64,000 nucleotides of DNA. It comes from Fluoribacter dumoffii NY 23. GTDB lineage: Bacteria > Pseudomonadota > Gammaproteobacteria > Legionellales > Legionellaceae. Position 1 is the first letter of the stretch, and the number at the start of each line of letters is the position of its first letter. Of this stretch, positions 46,366-55,606 are shown piece after piece. Where the stretch lies: positions 1,812,777 to 1,876,776 of the forward strand of contig NZ_CM001373.1 of NCBI RefSeq assembly GCF_000236165.1, read 5' to 3'. A program made the translations under genes and the position numbers. The notes under the pieces were generated by a model, which saw only the letters and a list, made by a program, of their open reading frames with translations, was not told the origin of the DNA and made no database searches.

Positions 46366-47604
46366 CTAACCCGCGATTGAGGCGAAGTGCTTAAGGACAA
46401 ATTGGATGATGAGTAACACGATAATAAAACAGAGGGGGATGAAGAGTGATAAATTCCCTCTATTAATTGGTTTCGCCCCACTGTTCACATTGATGTTCAT
46501 ACTGTCTGAATTGGTTGAGTCATAAAAAGTATCTTTATCGACGATGATTGCTTGCGGAGGTAGTTGTTCTGATTCAGTTTTGATGCGCGTATTTTTTTTC
46601 ACTGCCGTACCTATAGCCAGAAACTCAATCAATCCATTACCTAATTGGTACACATAAGTTTTGACCCCTACTACATCATCCGCACCGATAGATTGCGCTT
46701 CCTCATTGATAATAGCTAGTGCATTCTCGCGAGCATGATAAATCATGCGGGTCAACTCATTGATTTCTCCACGGACAAAAGCTTTGATGGCTGAGGTAAT
46801 CCCTCCCACCAAACCTAAAGAATACACCGAAGTACCTAAAAGGAGCTTCATGGGCGCATAACCTAGACGTGCCATATTCCACATTTCAATGTTGGTCATG
46901 TCACTGGAAATTACATCATGATCACCAACCGGAACCAGTTGCGGATTATGAGAAGCTGTTCCTATCATTAACATTTCATTGACCCCGCCAAAAGGCAGAA
47001 CGGTAGTCTTAATGCCAAGTACTGCATTTGCATTGTATTGGCGTGCATGAGCTGTAATTCGATTTAATGCCAAATGACGGGTTTTATTAAAAATATCAGA
47101 ATACTCCTTGATTTCACCACGCCCTAAGGTTTTAAAACTACCGAGTAAGCCCCTGCCTAAACCCATTGAATAGGCCACATTGCCAAAGGCAAAACAAATC
47201 GGTTTATAGCCCGCATCCAGTTGTGCATATAACTCCTGTCCATCTGCTGAGGTTGAAAATTTGTTTTTATCTGCCCCACCGTCCGCATAAATTATGGAAC
47301 CTATGGATAAAAACTCCACATTGGAACCATGCACAATAAGTTGGCTGGTAACCCCAGTAATTCCTGTCGCATTTTTATCGGCAGCTTCTGTTAACATGCG
47401 TTTGTATGCAGTTTCCCTACCTTCTTCTATAAGTGAAGTAATCTGGGTAAGTTCCCCGCCCAAAATCGCTTTAAAACCGGAGCCTACACTTCCAATAATT
47501 CCTAGAGAATGGACGCTGTTGCCAACAACGATGCAGCCCGGGGAATAATTTTTAAGCTGCAAACAATAAATTTCATTTCCAGATAATCCCGTGGTCACAG
47601 CCAT
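46366..47604 (-). CDS. membrane-anchored protein with three YbjQ-like domains, 412 aa
   Basis: Three copies of a ~95-residue domain at about residues 18-110, 130-225 and 255-350. Each has VGNSVHSLGIIG-like, then (G)SFKxxxRGEIxE(Y/L), then A(L/I)xRI...A..xGANAVxGI(K/T)T, then a short FLxIGTA end. That is the pattern of the YbjQ/UPF0145 (DUF74) family, which normally is a single-domain decamer. A C-terminal hydrophobic helix (~residues 382-402, LFIPLCFIIVLLIIQF) is followed by a short tail, so it is probably tail-anchored. AAGGAATAAATT precedes the ATG. Function unknown; the triplication plus tail anchor is unusual. Confidence 0.75.
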   Translation of the reverse strand: MAVTTGLSGNEIYCLQLKNYSPGCIVVGNSVHSLGIIGSVGSGFKAILGGELTQITSLIEEGRETAYKRMLTEAADKNATGITGVTSQLIVHGSNVEFLSIGSIIYADGGADKNKFSTSADGQELYAQLDAGYKPICFAFGNVAYSMGLGRGLLGSFKTLGRGEIKEYSDIFNKTRHLALNRITAHARQYNANAVLGIKTTVLPFGGVNEMLMIGTASHNPQLVPVGDHDVISSDMTNIEMWNMARLGYAPMKLLLGTSVYSLGLVGGITSAIKAFVRGEINELTRMIYHARENALAIINEEAQSIGADDVVGVKTYVYQLGNGLIEFLAIGTAVKKNTRIKTESEQLPPQAIIVDKDTFYDSTNSDSMNINVNSGAKPINRGNLSLFIPLCFIIVLLIIQFVLKHFASIAG

Positions 47605-47728
47605 AATTTATTCCTTCAGAATGAATACTTTGATACATACAGTTTAGTTGGTATTTTTAAATACAGAAAAATCTCAAGAACAAAATGGTTTCTCCTGTTA
47701 GTTGAGATTGTTGTAAGCTGACTTGAAT

Positions 47729-49240
47729 TTAATTACATGCGAGAGGGGTTCTTTCGGGATTTTCCTGAGGTAACAGGCGATAAATATCTTGAGATATATT
47801 CTCCAGCGGATGCTGCTGTTTTTGATAGGTATCATATAACCGATAACCCATATAGATGAAAGTTACACCGAGAGCAACTGGCCAGGAGGCCGCGGCTGCG
47901 GTAATAATAAAAGCAATTCCCCCCACATTAAACGCTAGATTTTTCCAAAATTCTTCATAATTTTTGCCGCATTCCCCATTGAGCTTTTCCAGGAGTTGGC
48001 GATGATGGTCATCATCCAATGTCTTGCCATTTGTTAATTCGCGTCGGACTGCAATTGCTGATTTTTGGTATTTTTTATATTCTTCCGCAGAATTATACAA
48101 GGCATTACCTATTAAACTTAGCAATGCAAGCCCAGCTAGGGCCAATGGGCCTGTGCATAACAAACTGATTGCAAAACTGGTAGCAATAAGATTGGCGGCA
48201 AGAATATTGATTGCAAAATAGGTGCATTGAGCCTCCCATTCGTCTTGTAACACATCAATCTGACGCTGAATGATACTGCGCTCAAAGGGTGTTGAATTGT
48301 GTAATTGCCCCTGCAACTCCTGCAATCGCTCCTGATATTGACTCGCTTCAAAAAGCCATTGGGCTAAAAACAAGAGAGTATCGAAGGTTAGAAAGGCAAT
48401 CGTAATTACTGAAGCAGCTGCCTGGCTAATATGAAAAAACTGATTGTAGGTGGTAAGTAAACCGACTACAGCCCACACCAAATCACTTGCCATGGTGAAT
48501 CCACGTTTTTCCATTTCCTGTTTCAACACTTTTTTTGTTGATAACTCCTCACATGTTGCGGACTCAATAATGTGTTTCATCAAAAGAATTAAATGAATAA
48601 GAAATCGAAGTGAAAAGAGTAAAATTCCCAAGTCCGTGATGGCTTCACGCGACTTGTCTAAGAAATTAATTCCCTCGACAAAACTGTATTGATTACCAAC
48701 TGCTTTATTAAAATCCTGGATTACTTTAGAAAAAGAGCTCTTTTGAAGATAAAAAATCGTGTAATTTGCAAAACCACGGCTATAACAAAACTGCGAGCGA
48801 ACTGTATTAATTCTGCCCACGTAGTGACGTAGCCTCGATATACTGGTGAATGAAGAAAAAAAATCTTCAAAGCGTGTGTGCCCTATCTCCCTCATAAAAT
48901 CTGGAAAATGATGAGTGGGAATTTGGTTTTTATGGAATGAATTGTGTTGATAATAAGCTTCTATTTCCTTGCGAAACTGTTTAAATTGTTGCAAATCAGA
49001 GCCAACATAATCCATTTCATAATAGGAAATTAACACATTGCACAAATAATATAGATACTCCATAACGAGATGCTCTTCACCCAAATGATTTTTATTGGAC
49101 AGAAGTACTTGATATAGAGACGAAAATTCATATTTTAATCGATCCAAAACAAAATCTTCTTCTTTAAAAGAAAATGCAATTTTTTTAGATGAATTATTAA
49201 AAAAAGTATGTTTTATGAGACTTATTTTTGTTTTTCCCAT
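47729..49240 (-). CDS. multi-pass membrane protein, 503 aa, effector-like
   Basis: Not recognised. The N-terminal ~190 residues are soluble and helical, with aromatic-rich stretches. At least five hydrophobic segments follow (near residues 205-230, 265-285, 295-315, 350-400, 440-465), two of them pairs that read as hairpins, separated by charged helices. The C terminus is NPERTPLACN. Start at ATG 49240; the frame extends upstream only with non-ATG codons. Membrane hairpins plus coiled-coil arms are typical of Legionella effectors that insert into vacuole membranes, but that is inference. Confidence 0.6.
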   Translation of the reverse strand: MGKTKISLIKHTFFNNSSKKIAFSFKEEDFVLDRLKYEFSSLYQVLLSNKNHLGEEHLVMEYLYYLCNVLISYYEMDYVGSDLQQFKQFRKEIEAYYQHNSFHKNQIPTHHFPDFMREIGHTRFEDFFSSFTSISRLRHYVGRINTVRSQFCYSRGFANYTIFYLQKSSFSKVIQDFNKAVGNQYSFVEGINFLDKSREAITDLGILLFSLRFLIHLILLMKHIIESATCEELSTKKVLKQEMEKRGFTMASDLVWAVVGLLTTYNQFFHISQAAASVITIAFLTFDTLLFLAQWLFEASQYQERLQELQGQLHNSTPFERSIIQRQIDVLQDEWEAQCTYFAINILAANLIATSFAISLLCTGPLALAGLALLSLIGNALYNSAEEYKKYQKSAIAVRRELTNGKTLDDDHHRQLLEKLNGECGKNYEEFWKNLAFNVGGIAFIITAAAASWPVALGVTFIYMGYRLYDTYQKQQHPLENISQDIYRLLPQENPERTPLACN

Positions 49241-49468
49241 AAAAAACTCATTCGGATGAATTGAGGTGAATGATTCAATTGTACTATGAGTTACCAAAAA
49301 CAAATTAAAACAATAGTGTTAAGTTTCAGCAAAAAAAGAGTTAAAAAAGAAAAAAGCCGGATAAGTGAAAAAACAAAAGATTTATTTAAGAACAAGAGAA
49401 CCTCTTTTTTTTCTAAAAACTAATTGATAAACTCATTGCCCAAATATCCCTAAGTTCGAGATATAAAG

Positions 49469-50653
49469 TTGATTTTTGACGCAAACAATTCCTCTGATTT
49501 CAATGAAAAAAGCTCATCAGAAATAGAGAAAGTAGTAATTATCATTCCGACACATAACGAAGCGTCAGTGATTCAATCCACTATCGAACAAGTATTTACG
49601 TCAGTAGAATCAGTAAAGGGGTATGATGTTCATATTTTAATTTTTGATAGCGCCTCGACAGATAATACTCAACAGATCGTTACTTCCTTACAAAGCAACC
49701 ATCCAAAATTGCATTTACGTAATGAATCCATAAAATCTGGCCTTGGTTCTGCTTATTTGCAAGCCATGAATTATGCTTTAACTTCCCTGAACGCAGATAT
49801 TATTTTTGAGTTTGATGCCGATCTTTCCCATCAACCCAAATACATTCCCCCTATTTTGGAAATGCTGCAAACTTGCGATTGTGTTTTGGGAAGCCGATAT
49901 ATTTCTGGGGGCAGCATTCCCAAAGACTGGGAATTACATCGCAAATTATTCTCCATTCTGGGCAATTATATTGCCCGGGCAGTTCTTACTCCCAGGTATA
50001 AGGATTTTACCAGCGGTTTTCGTGCTACACGCCGGCAACAACTTTTAAAAATTTTACCCCACAGGTTTCTTACGAATCATTATGCATACAAAATGCAATT
50101 ATTGTGGCTTCTGCATAAAAATAAAGCCAGGATTCGTGAGTTCCCCATTGATTTTATTGACCGGAACGAAGGGTACAGCAAGTTACCCAAAAACAGTATA
50201 GTCGATTCCTTACGCGTGGTGTTCACTTTGCGTTACCATGCCATAAAACGCTATTTAAAGATGTGCCTTGTGGGTTCATTGGGTATAGCGGTACAATTTA
50301 TTGTTTATAACGTCCTGCGCGGATATGTACAGATTTCACCTTTTGATGCTTCTCAAATTGCAGTTTGTGCAGCAATCATAAATAACTTCATTTTGAATAG
50401 TAAAATTACCTTCGGTGACAAAAATAAAATCCCACGGTTATCGAAAATAAAACGCCTCGTTATTTTCACTATTTATTCGTTATTCATTATTAATCTGCAA
50501 AGTTATTGGCTAAAGTTTGGGGTTCTTTGTTTTGGGGGAGGCCCATTGCGGGAAAATGTGATTATGAGTATCGGGATAGGCTTGATATCTCTTTTAAATT
50601 ATTATACCTATTCACGCCACATCTGGTCAGAAAAACTTCTTCCAAGCAATTAA
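49469..50653 (+). CDS. family 2 glycosyltransferase fused to a GtrA domain
   Basis: 394 residues. An N-terminal GT2 domain (~20-240) has VVIIIPTHNEAS, FDSASTDNT and the metal-binding FEFDADLSHQP (DxD at 116-118). A C-terminal GtrA membrane domain (~255-385) has VGSLGIAVQFIVYNVLR and four helices. The pattern is that of polyprenyl-phosphate sugar synthases (dolichol-phosphate mannose/undecaprenyl-phosphate type) that make the lipid-linked donor and help it flip. The start is TTG 49469, since no in-frame ATG lies nearby. It ends 13 bases before the GT39-like gene, so the two form an operon: donor synthesis, then transfer. Confidence 0.85.
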   Translation: MIFDANNSSDFNEKSSSEIEKVVIIIPTHNEASVIQSTIEQVFTSVESVKGYDVHILIFDSASTDNTQQIVTSLQSNHPKLHLRNESIKSGLGSAYLQAMNYALTSLNADIIFEFDADLSHQPKYIPPILEMLQTCDCVLGSRYISGGSIPKDWELHRKLFSILGNYIARAVLTPRYKDFTSGFRATRRQQLLKILPHRFLTNHYAYKMQLLWLLHKNKARIREFPIDFIDRNEGYSKLPKNSIVDSLRVVFTLRYHAIKRYLKMCLVGSLGIAVQFIVYNVLRGYVQISPFDASQIAVCAAIINNFILNSKITFGDKNKIPRLSKIKRLVIFTIYSLFIINLQSYWLKFGVLCFGGGPLRENVIMSIGIGLISLLNYYTYSRHIWSEKLLPSN

Positions 50654-50666
50654 AGGCAACCTTTTC

Positions 50667-52172
50667 ATGATAAGAAAGCGCCAGAAAATCAGTTCACCTG
50701 CTATTCAAAGTGAAGGATATCTCTCAGATTCCCTTCCCAAAAATGCAATTACAGGGGGCTTCTTAAGCGTAAAAAAGATTTACCCCTACCTTATTTTATA
50801 TTTTGTTTTTTTATTATTATTGGCACCTGTAAATATATTATCCCTTGATACGTACTACTATTGGGATTGGAGTCGTCACCTCGCATTATCCTACTATGAC
50901 GGCTCGCCCATGATTGCCTATCTTATCAGGGGATCCACTTTATTATTTGGTGAGAATCTCTTTGCTTTGTGCTTTGTCGGGATTTCTACAACGGCGGCTA
51001 CCAGCTTCATTATTTATAAAAGTGCCCGATTTTTCATGTCCCGCGAAGGAAGCTGCATAGCGATGTTGACCTGGCTGTTTTTTCCTTTGGTCACCCTGGA
51101 TATCCTGAAACAAACCACCTACGATACCCCGCTTACATTATTTTGGGCATTAACCCTTTATTACACGATAAAATTTATCCACACACATAAAACAGGCAAC
51201 CTCTATCTTATAGGAATCAGTGCCGGATTGATGATGTTATCCAAATACACGGGTATCGTTTTAATCCTTTCCTTACTCATTTTTTTAATCACCAGCACTT
51301 ATCGTTCACTTTTTAAAACGAAACATTTCTACAGTGCAATTTTATTGGCAATTGTTATTTTTAGCCCCGTGATTGTGTGGAATTATCAGAATCACTGGCA
51401 ATCTTTCATTTACCAGTTAACCACACATAAGCTCAGTTCTGCAGTAAATCCTTTTTTCAATGCAATTAAGACTTTTTTTAATTCATTCATTCCCTCCTTG
51501 AACATTATGCTTCTTCCTCCTTTTCTGGTACGCAATAACGTTAAGAATGAGAAAACAGCATTAATTGTGAGATTATGCCGAATTGTTTGCTTTACATTTC
51601 TTGGCTTTTACTTGTATACGGCAAGCAAAGCTGAAATCCGGGATTTATGGCTTACACCCTATTTAATTAGCAGCACCCTTCTCTGGGGATATTTTGTCAC
51701 CACCTCAATTTATCGAAAAATTGCCATGGCTTTAATTGCTTGCTATGGGTTAATCAGCCTTTTCGTTTTAATCGACAACACGTCCAAATTTAGCTTTATC
51801 AACTCAAAAAAACTTGTTTTTTATCATTTAATCCAAAAATTTAATTCAGAGTACCCGCAAATACCGCAAACCGTTTTTACTTCAGGCTGGTTTGAAGCGC
51901 GCATGCTTTTTTTCCTTCACAATAAACCTTCTATTTATACTTTAGGTTGTGGTACGGCGCAAAATCAATATGATTTATGGGGTGTCGACATTAAAAATCA
52001 GATCGCGAATAAAACCTTAAAAGAAGCATTCTACATTGGCCGATATGACCGTTTGGCCTGTTTGCAAGAGCATTTTGATCAATGTCAAAAAATCCCTAGC
52101 TCCACGTACCCTTTCCGACACAAGGAATATGCGCTTCATGTCTACCAATGTAGAAATTTCCAAAATAAATAA
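50667..52172 (+). CDS. GT39-family (ArnT/PMT-like) integral membrane glycosyltransferase
   Basis: 501 residues with about a dozen membrane helices in the N-terminal two thirds and a periplasmic C-terminal domain. The acidic first loop DTYYYWDWSRHLALSYYDGSPM holds the catalytic aspartates of the family; I cite it here as DTYYYW..YYDGSPM. Such enzymes transfer a sugar from a polyprenyl carrier to lipid A, LPS or proteins in the periplasm. It sits 13 bases downstream of the GT2-GtrA gene with AAAGG before the ATG, so the two probably act in sequence on an envelope glycan. Confidence 0.83.
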   Translation: MIRKRQKISSPAIQSEGYLSDSLPKNAITGGFLSVKKIYPYLILYFVFLLLLAPVNILSLDTYYYWDWSRHLALSYYDGSPMIAYLIRGSTLLFGENLFALCFVGISTTAATSFIIYKSARFFMSREGSCIAMLTWLFFPLVTLDILKQTTYDTPLTLFWALTLYYTIKFIHTHKTGNLYLIGISAGLMMLSKYTGIVLILSLLIFLITSTYRSLFKTKHFYSAILLAIVIFSPVIVWNYQNHWQSFIYQLTTHKLSSAVNPFFNAIKTFFNSFIPSLNIMLLPPFLVRNNVKNEKTALIVRLCRIVCFTFLGFYLYTASKAEIRDLWLTPYLISSTLLWGYFVTTSIYRKIAMALIACYGLISLFVLIDNTSKFSFINSKKLVFYHLIQKFNSEYPQIPQTVFTSGWFEARMLFFLHNKPSIYTLGCGTAQNQYDLWGVDIKNQIANKTLKEAFYIGRYDRLACLQEHFDQCQKIPSSTYPFRHKEYALHVYQCRNFQNK

Positions 52173-52304
52173 CGTCGTTTTAACAAACGTCTTGCGGCAG
52201 TGACACATGATAATTAATCGTGTTTACAGTTGCTCTATCTTCTTTTAATGTATTCCTTGAAAATATGATACCATCCCCATTGTTGAACTTGATAAGGACT
52301 ATCA

Positions 52305-53168
52305 ATGCTTAAATTACTCTTTCTTTTTATTGCTTTGTTTTCATCAGTGTGTTTTGCCGATGAAAAAGAAATTGCAATCACCATGGACGATTTACCTCTG
52401 GTTGCCTCAAGAATGAATACCCCTGGAAATCGCCAACGTTCTACTGAGCGTTTTACGCAAATTGTGCAGACTTTTCAAAAATATAAAGTGCCAGTCATAG
52501 GTTTTGTAATAGCGGGCGCTATTGAAAAAGGACAGTGGGATTTCCTTGAACAATTTCGCCAGGCAGGATTTATGTTGGGTAACCATACTTATTCCCATTA
52601 TGATTTAAATCAAACCAGTGCCAAAAAATACATAGCCGATGTGGAGCGTGCCGATAAAATTCTCACTCCGATAATGACTAACCCAAAATATTTCCGTTAC
52701 CCTTATCTGGCAGAAGGCAATAAAGAAAAAAAGCAAGAAGTATATGATTACCTTAAAGAACATAATTACACTATTGCGCCCGTAACCATTGACAGTAAAG
52801 ATTTCGATTTCAATGAAATGCTTTATAAAGTTCCCTATCGTTCCCGAGCAAATTATGTTCAAAAAATAAAACCCCGTTATCTGGCTTATATATGGAAACA
52901 AACATTAAAAGCTGAGAAAAGTGGCAAAGGAAAGAAACAAATATTACTCATCCATGCGAACCTTCTTAATAGCTATGTATTAGGTGATATTTTGGAAATG
53001 TATCAAAAGAATGGATATAAATTTATCAGTTTAACAGAGGCCTTGAATAACCCGGCGCCAACCATCAATTTTTCGCCATCCCCAACCAAGGATAGTTCAA
53101 ACAATGATTTAGAAGAGGAGCTTCTCAATTTACCCAAGACAAAACAAAATTACGTAACACCTGAATAA
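52305..53168 (+). CDS. polysaccharide deacetylase (NodB-like), exported
   Basis: 287 residues with a signal peptide (cleavage near VCFA-DEK). The NodB fold motifs are all present: ITMDDLPL (D28/D29), GNHTYSHYD (H94, H98 metal ligands), FRYPYLAEG and a final LLIHANLLN. The chain looks catalytically complete, with zinc-dependent removal of acetyl groups from an amino sugar in the periplasm. Related proteins include peptidoglycan and chitin deacetylases. The acidic tail (NNDLEEELLNL) is not conserved. AAGGAC precedes the ATG. It lies downstream of the glycosyltransferase pair, with 132 bases between, so it may be a separate unit. Confidence 0.87.
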   Translation: MLKLLFLFIALFSSVCFADEKEIAITMDDLPLVASRMNTPGNRQRSTERFTQIVQTFQKYKVPVIGFVIAGAIEKGQWDFLEQFRQAGFMLGNHTYSHYDLNQTSAKKYIADVERADKILTPIMTNPKYFRYPYLAEGNKEKKQEVYDYLKEHNYTIAPVTIDSKDFDFNEMLYKVPYRSRANYVQKIKPRYLAYIWKQTLKAEKSGKGKKQILLIHANLLNSYVLGDILEMYQKNGYKFISLTEALNNPAPTINFSPSPTKDSSNNDLEEELLNLPKTKQNYVTPE

Positions 53169-53285
53169 GTTTCTTTATAAATTGGAGAACATAGATCCTG
53201 GGGCTTTTGAACAAAGTGATGCAGCTCTTGCGCGAGTTCCAGGGTAAGTTTTTATTAAGTGTGATTTTTAAAATCGGGAGATTAT

Positions 53286-53633
53286 ATGTTAATACTTGCT
53301 ATTGTTTTATTTCTTGTTGCAGCAGTTTTTGGTTTCTTTCTTTTAACAGCGATACTCCAAGACAGACCCGTGAAAGACGTCGTAAAAAAATTTCATGGTA
53401 TTTTTGCTGCATTGGGATTGATAATTTTAATTGTTTACATGCTTGCTTTTATGACTGGGAAAGCTACCCCCCTCATCATCGGTTTAATTCTTTTAATTAT
53501 TGCCGCATTTGGCGGTTTAACTTTGTTTTCACTTTTAAAGAAAGGAAAGCCGGTTCCCAAACTGGTAGTGATAGTTCATCCAATAATTGCCATCGCGGGA
53601 TTAATTGCTGTAATAAGCTATGTATTACCCTGA
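53286..53633 (+). CDS. hypothetical four-helix membrane protein, 115 aa
   Basis: Small integral membrane protein of about four helices (residues 3-20, 35-53, 58-78, 95-113) with one cytoplasmic Lys-rich loop (LLKKGKPVPK). No residues suggest an enzyme. GGGAG lies 6 bases before the ATG. The stop is directly adjacent to that of the convergent PfpI gene (53633/53634). Not recognised further. Confidence 0.7.
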   Translation: MLILAIVLFLVAAVFGFFLLTAILQDRPVKDVVKKFHGIFAALGLIILIVYMLAFMTGKATPLIIGLILLIIAAFGGLTLFSLLKKGKPVPKLVVIVHPIIAIAGLIAVISYVLP

Positions 53634-54287
53634 TTACTCCGGTTCAAATTTATTTTTCAAACGTTCACGAAGCGCCTGCACAATCACCTGCGGGGCTTTA
53701 TCCGGTGATCCTGAATTGAAAGGAGGTTCAGGATCATACTCCAAACCCAGTTGCAGACTTTGTGCTACCGTTTCATCGGTAAGTTTTCCAGCAAGATAGA
53801 AGGCCATATCAATACCTGCTGAAACTCCGGCTGCAGTAATGATTTTTCCATCCTCTACAAATCGCTTTTGAGTAGGAATGGCTCCCCATTGTTCCAGGCG
53901 ATTCATTACAGCCCAATGAGTCGTAGCCTTGACTCCTGATAAAACCCCTGCAGCCCCCAGTATCAAACTTCCCGTACAGACTGAGGTTGTCCATAAGGAG
54001 CCTTCATGAATTTTTTTGATCCAAGTGAGGATTTCGGGAAATTCACGCAGCGCGGTTGCATTACCAGCACCAGGAATCAATAAAACATCCGTATGCGAAA
54101 TATCGGCTAATGAATGCTCGGCCATCAGCGTAAGTCCAGTACAACAACGTACTGGACCTTTTTTTAAGGACACCCTCTGCACTATGACCTCTGGCAACCG
54201 GCTAAGTACCTCATAGGGCCCAATTGCATCCAGGGCTGTCATTCCTTCATAAAATAAAAAGGAAATACGGCGTATTGGAAATTCCAC
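53634..54287 (-). CDS. DJ-1/PfpI family protein, isonitrile hydratase-like
   Basis: 217 residues of the class I glutamine-amidotransferase-like fold. The nucleophile elbow is SVCTGSLILGAAG (C104), followed by GVKATTHW, which is the pattern of isonitrile hydratase and of AraC-linked DJ-1 proteins. Substrate unknown. The start is GTG 54287, only 3 bases after the stop of the YjdM gene upstream, with its GGGAG inside that stop region. The two are therefore translationally coupled. Confidence 0.85.
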   Translation of the reverse strand: MEFPIRRISFLFYEGMTALDAIGPYEVLSRLPEVIVQRVSLKKGPVRCCTGLTLMAEHSLADISHTDVLLIPGAGNATALREFPEILTWIKKIHEGSLWTTSVCTGSLILGAAGVLSGVKATTHWAVMNRLEQWGAIPTQKRFVEDGKIITAAGVSAGIDMAFYLAGKLTDETVAQSLQLGLEYDPEPPFNSGSPDKAPQVIVQALRERLKNKFEPE

Positions 54288-54290
54288 TCC

Positions 54291-54635
54291 CTACCCCTTT
54301 TTAACGAATTGAGATTTCAATTTCATGGCACCAATTCCTTCGATTTTACAATCAATGTCATGATCGCCTTCGACCAAACGAATATTTTTTACTTTAGTGC
54401 CCACTTTTACTACCTGTGAGGATCCTTTTATTTTTAGATCTTTAATTACTGTTACCGTATCCCCATCCTCAAGTACCTGACCGTGAGCATCTTTGACAAT
54501 GCGGTGCTCCTGCTGTATTTGCTCTTCCGCCAGGTCCTTTGACCACTCATAGGAACATTCCGGACAAATGAATTGATTCCCATCTTCGTAAGTGTATTCT
54601 GAATTGCATTGGGGGCATTGAGGTAGTGAGCTCAT
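54291..54635 (-). CDS. YjdM/PhnA-like zinc-ribbon protein
   Basis: 114 residues with an N-terminal zinc ribbon (CPQCNSEY and CPECSYEW) and the PhnA C-terminal domain ([22 protein letters not shown], cited here as [14 protein letters not shown]). The family was named for a phosphonate link that is not supported; its role is unknown. ATG 54635 has AAGGAAAAAAT upstream and is preferred to 54650. It is the first gene of a coupled pair with the PfpI-like gene. Confidence 0.9.
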   Translation of the reverse strand: MSSLPQCPQCNSEYTYEDGNQFICPECSYEWSKDLAEEQIQQEHRIVKDAHGQVLEDGDTVTVIKDLKIKGSSQVVKVGTKVKNIRLVEGDHDIDCKIEGIGAMKLKSQFVKKG

Positions 54636-54664
54636 ATTTTTTCCTTGCAAAAGATACCATTATA

Positions 54665-55096
54665 TCAAAAACTCAACTCGTCTCCTATCGCAGTGATAAG
54701 CAAATGACGTTCTTGAGGTTGATAACGATGCTCGTAAAGATAAATTCCCTGCCATGTACCTAAAGCCAATTTACCATTATGTATGGGAATGCTCAGGCTG
54801 CTTTGAGTTAACACCGTGCGAATGTGTGCCGGCATATCATCCGTGCCCTCCATTATGTGCTTGAAAAGAGGATCACCATCTGGAACCAGTCGAACCAAAA
54901 AACTTTCAAGATCAATGCGAACCTGAGGATCATAATTTTCACAAAGCAGCAAAGAGGCACTGGTATGTTTGAGAAATAAATGGCATAAACCTTGTTTCAT
55001 TGTAGTATTGCACAGAAGCGTCTTTACTTTTTCAGTAATATCCTGAGTACCACGACCTGGAGTATTGAAAGCTAAAGAAAATTGTTCGATTTTCAT
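54665..55096 (-). CDS. YjbQ/UPF0047 family protein
   Basis: 143 residues covering the full single-domain family: GRGTQDITEKV, HTSASLLL, DMPAHIRTVL and GTWQGIYLYEHR. Three histidines and one aspartate/glutamate set form the proposed metal site. Some members show weak thiamine phosphate synthase activity, but the cellular role is unsettled. No good Shine-Dalgarno precedes the ATG. It is 55 bases downstream of the YggU gene on the same strand. Confidence 0.9.
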   Translation of the reverse strand: MKIEQFSLAFNTPGRGTQDITEKVKTLLCNTTMKQGLCHLFLKHTSASLLLCENYDPQVRIDLESFLVRLVPDGDPLFKHIMEGTDDMPAHIRTVLTQSSLSIPIHNGKLALGTWQGIYLYEHRYQPQERHLLITAIGDELSF

Positions 55097-55151
55097 TACA
55101 GTGAGGAGTCATTATGGGCTTTACTTACTATGGCAGAATTTAGGCCCTGAT

Positions 55152-55427
55152 TCAAAACAAATCGTCAGGATCTACCCCAGTATCAATCACTAGAAGTGTT
55201 TTATGCCTGGATTTATCCCCGCGTTTTAATATCACTTGCCTTACAGGTACTTTAAAAAGCTGTGCGATATACTGCAAGAGCGCTTTATTAGCGCGGCCTT
55301 CGATGGGCGGTGTATTTAAGCGGATTTTAAGCTCCCCCTCATGAATGCCGATAATTTCTGTTTTCTTGGCACCCGGCTGGACATAGAGATGGAGGGTCAC
55401 ATCCTTCACATCACGTTGATACCACAC
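55152..55427 (-). CDS. YggU/DUF167 family protein
   Basis: 91 residues, the normal family length, with LHLYVQPGAKKTEIIG, then NTPPIEGRANKAL, then GDKSRHKTLL. A small alpha/beta protein of unknown function, often adjacent to YggT or proC, but neither is here. The start is GTG 55427. Confidence 0.9.
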   Translation of the reverse strand: MWYQRDVKDVTLHLYVQPGAKKTEIIGIHEGELKIRLNTPPIEGRANKALLQYIAQLFKVPVRQVILKRGDKSRHKTLLVIDTGVDPDDLF

Positions 55428-55517
55428 AATGCACCGATTCCTTTGTATTTATATTGAGAGGCACAGCCCTCTCTTGTGAATGAATAGGGTAACCCAACTC
55501 GATGCCTTTAAAAAGCA

Positions 55518-55589
55518 CGTCATTCTAAAAGGAAAAATCACTCTGAAACAGGGTAAGATACCCTAATGAAACTTCCTCTCGGAATGACG
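55518..55589. repeat. 72-base palindromic element (CGTCATTC...GAATGACG)
   Basis: Outer arms CGTCATTC (55518-55525) and GAATGACG (55582-55589) are perfectly inverted. Within them GGGTA-AGA-TACCC forms a central hairpin and GGAA/TTCC adds a partial stem. It lies downstream of the ankyrin-like gene. CGTCATTC-ended palindromes are common mobile or relic repeats in many bacterial genomes, so this may be a diverged copy. Confidence 0.5.
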
Positions 55590-55606
55590 AAACCACCCGG
55601 TTGTTA

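Noticed and set aside
53207..53719. 170-codon plus-strand frame overlapping the small membrane protein gene
   Set aside because: The overlapping frame at 53286-53633 has a strong GGGAG and regular membrane helices; the longer one reads as out-of-frame sequence rich in Cys, Phe and Arg.
55112..55141. 9-codon frame with a good GAGGAG
   Set aside because: Too short and antisense to a promoter region; likely chance.
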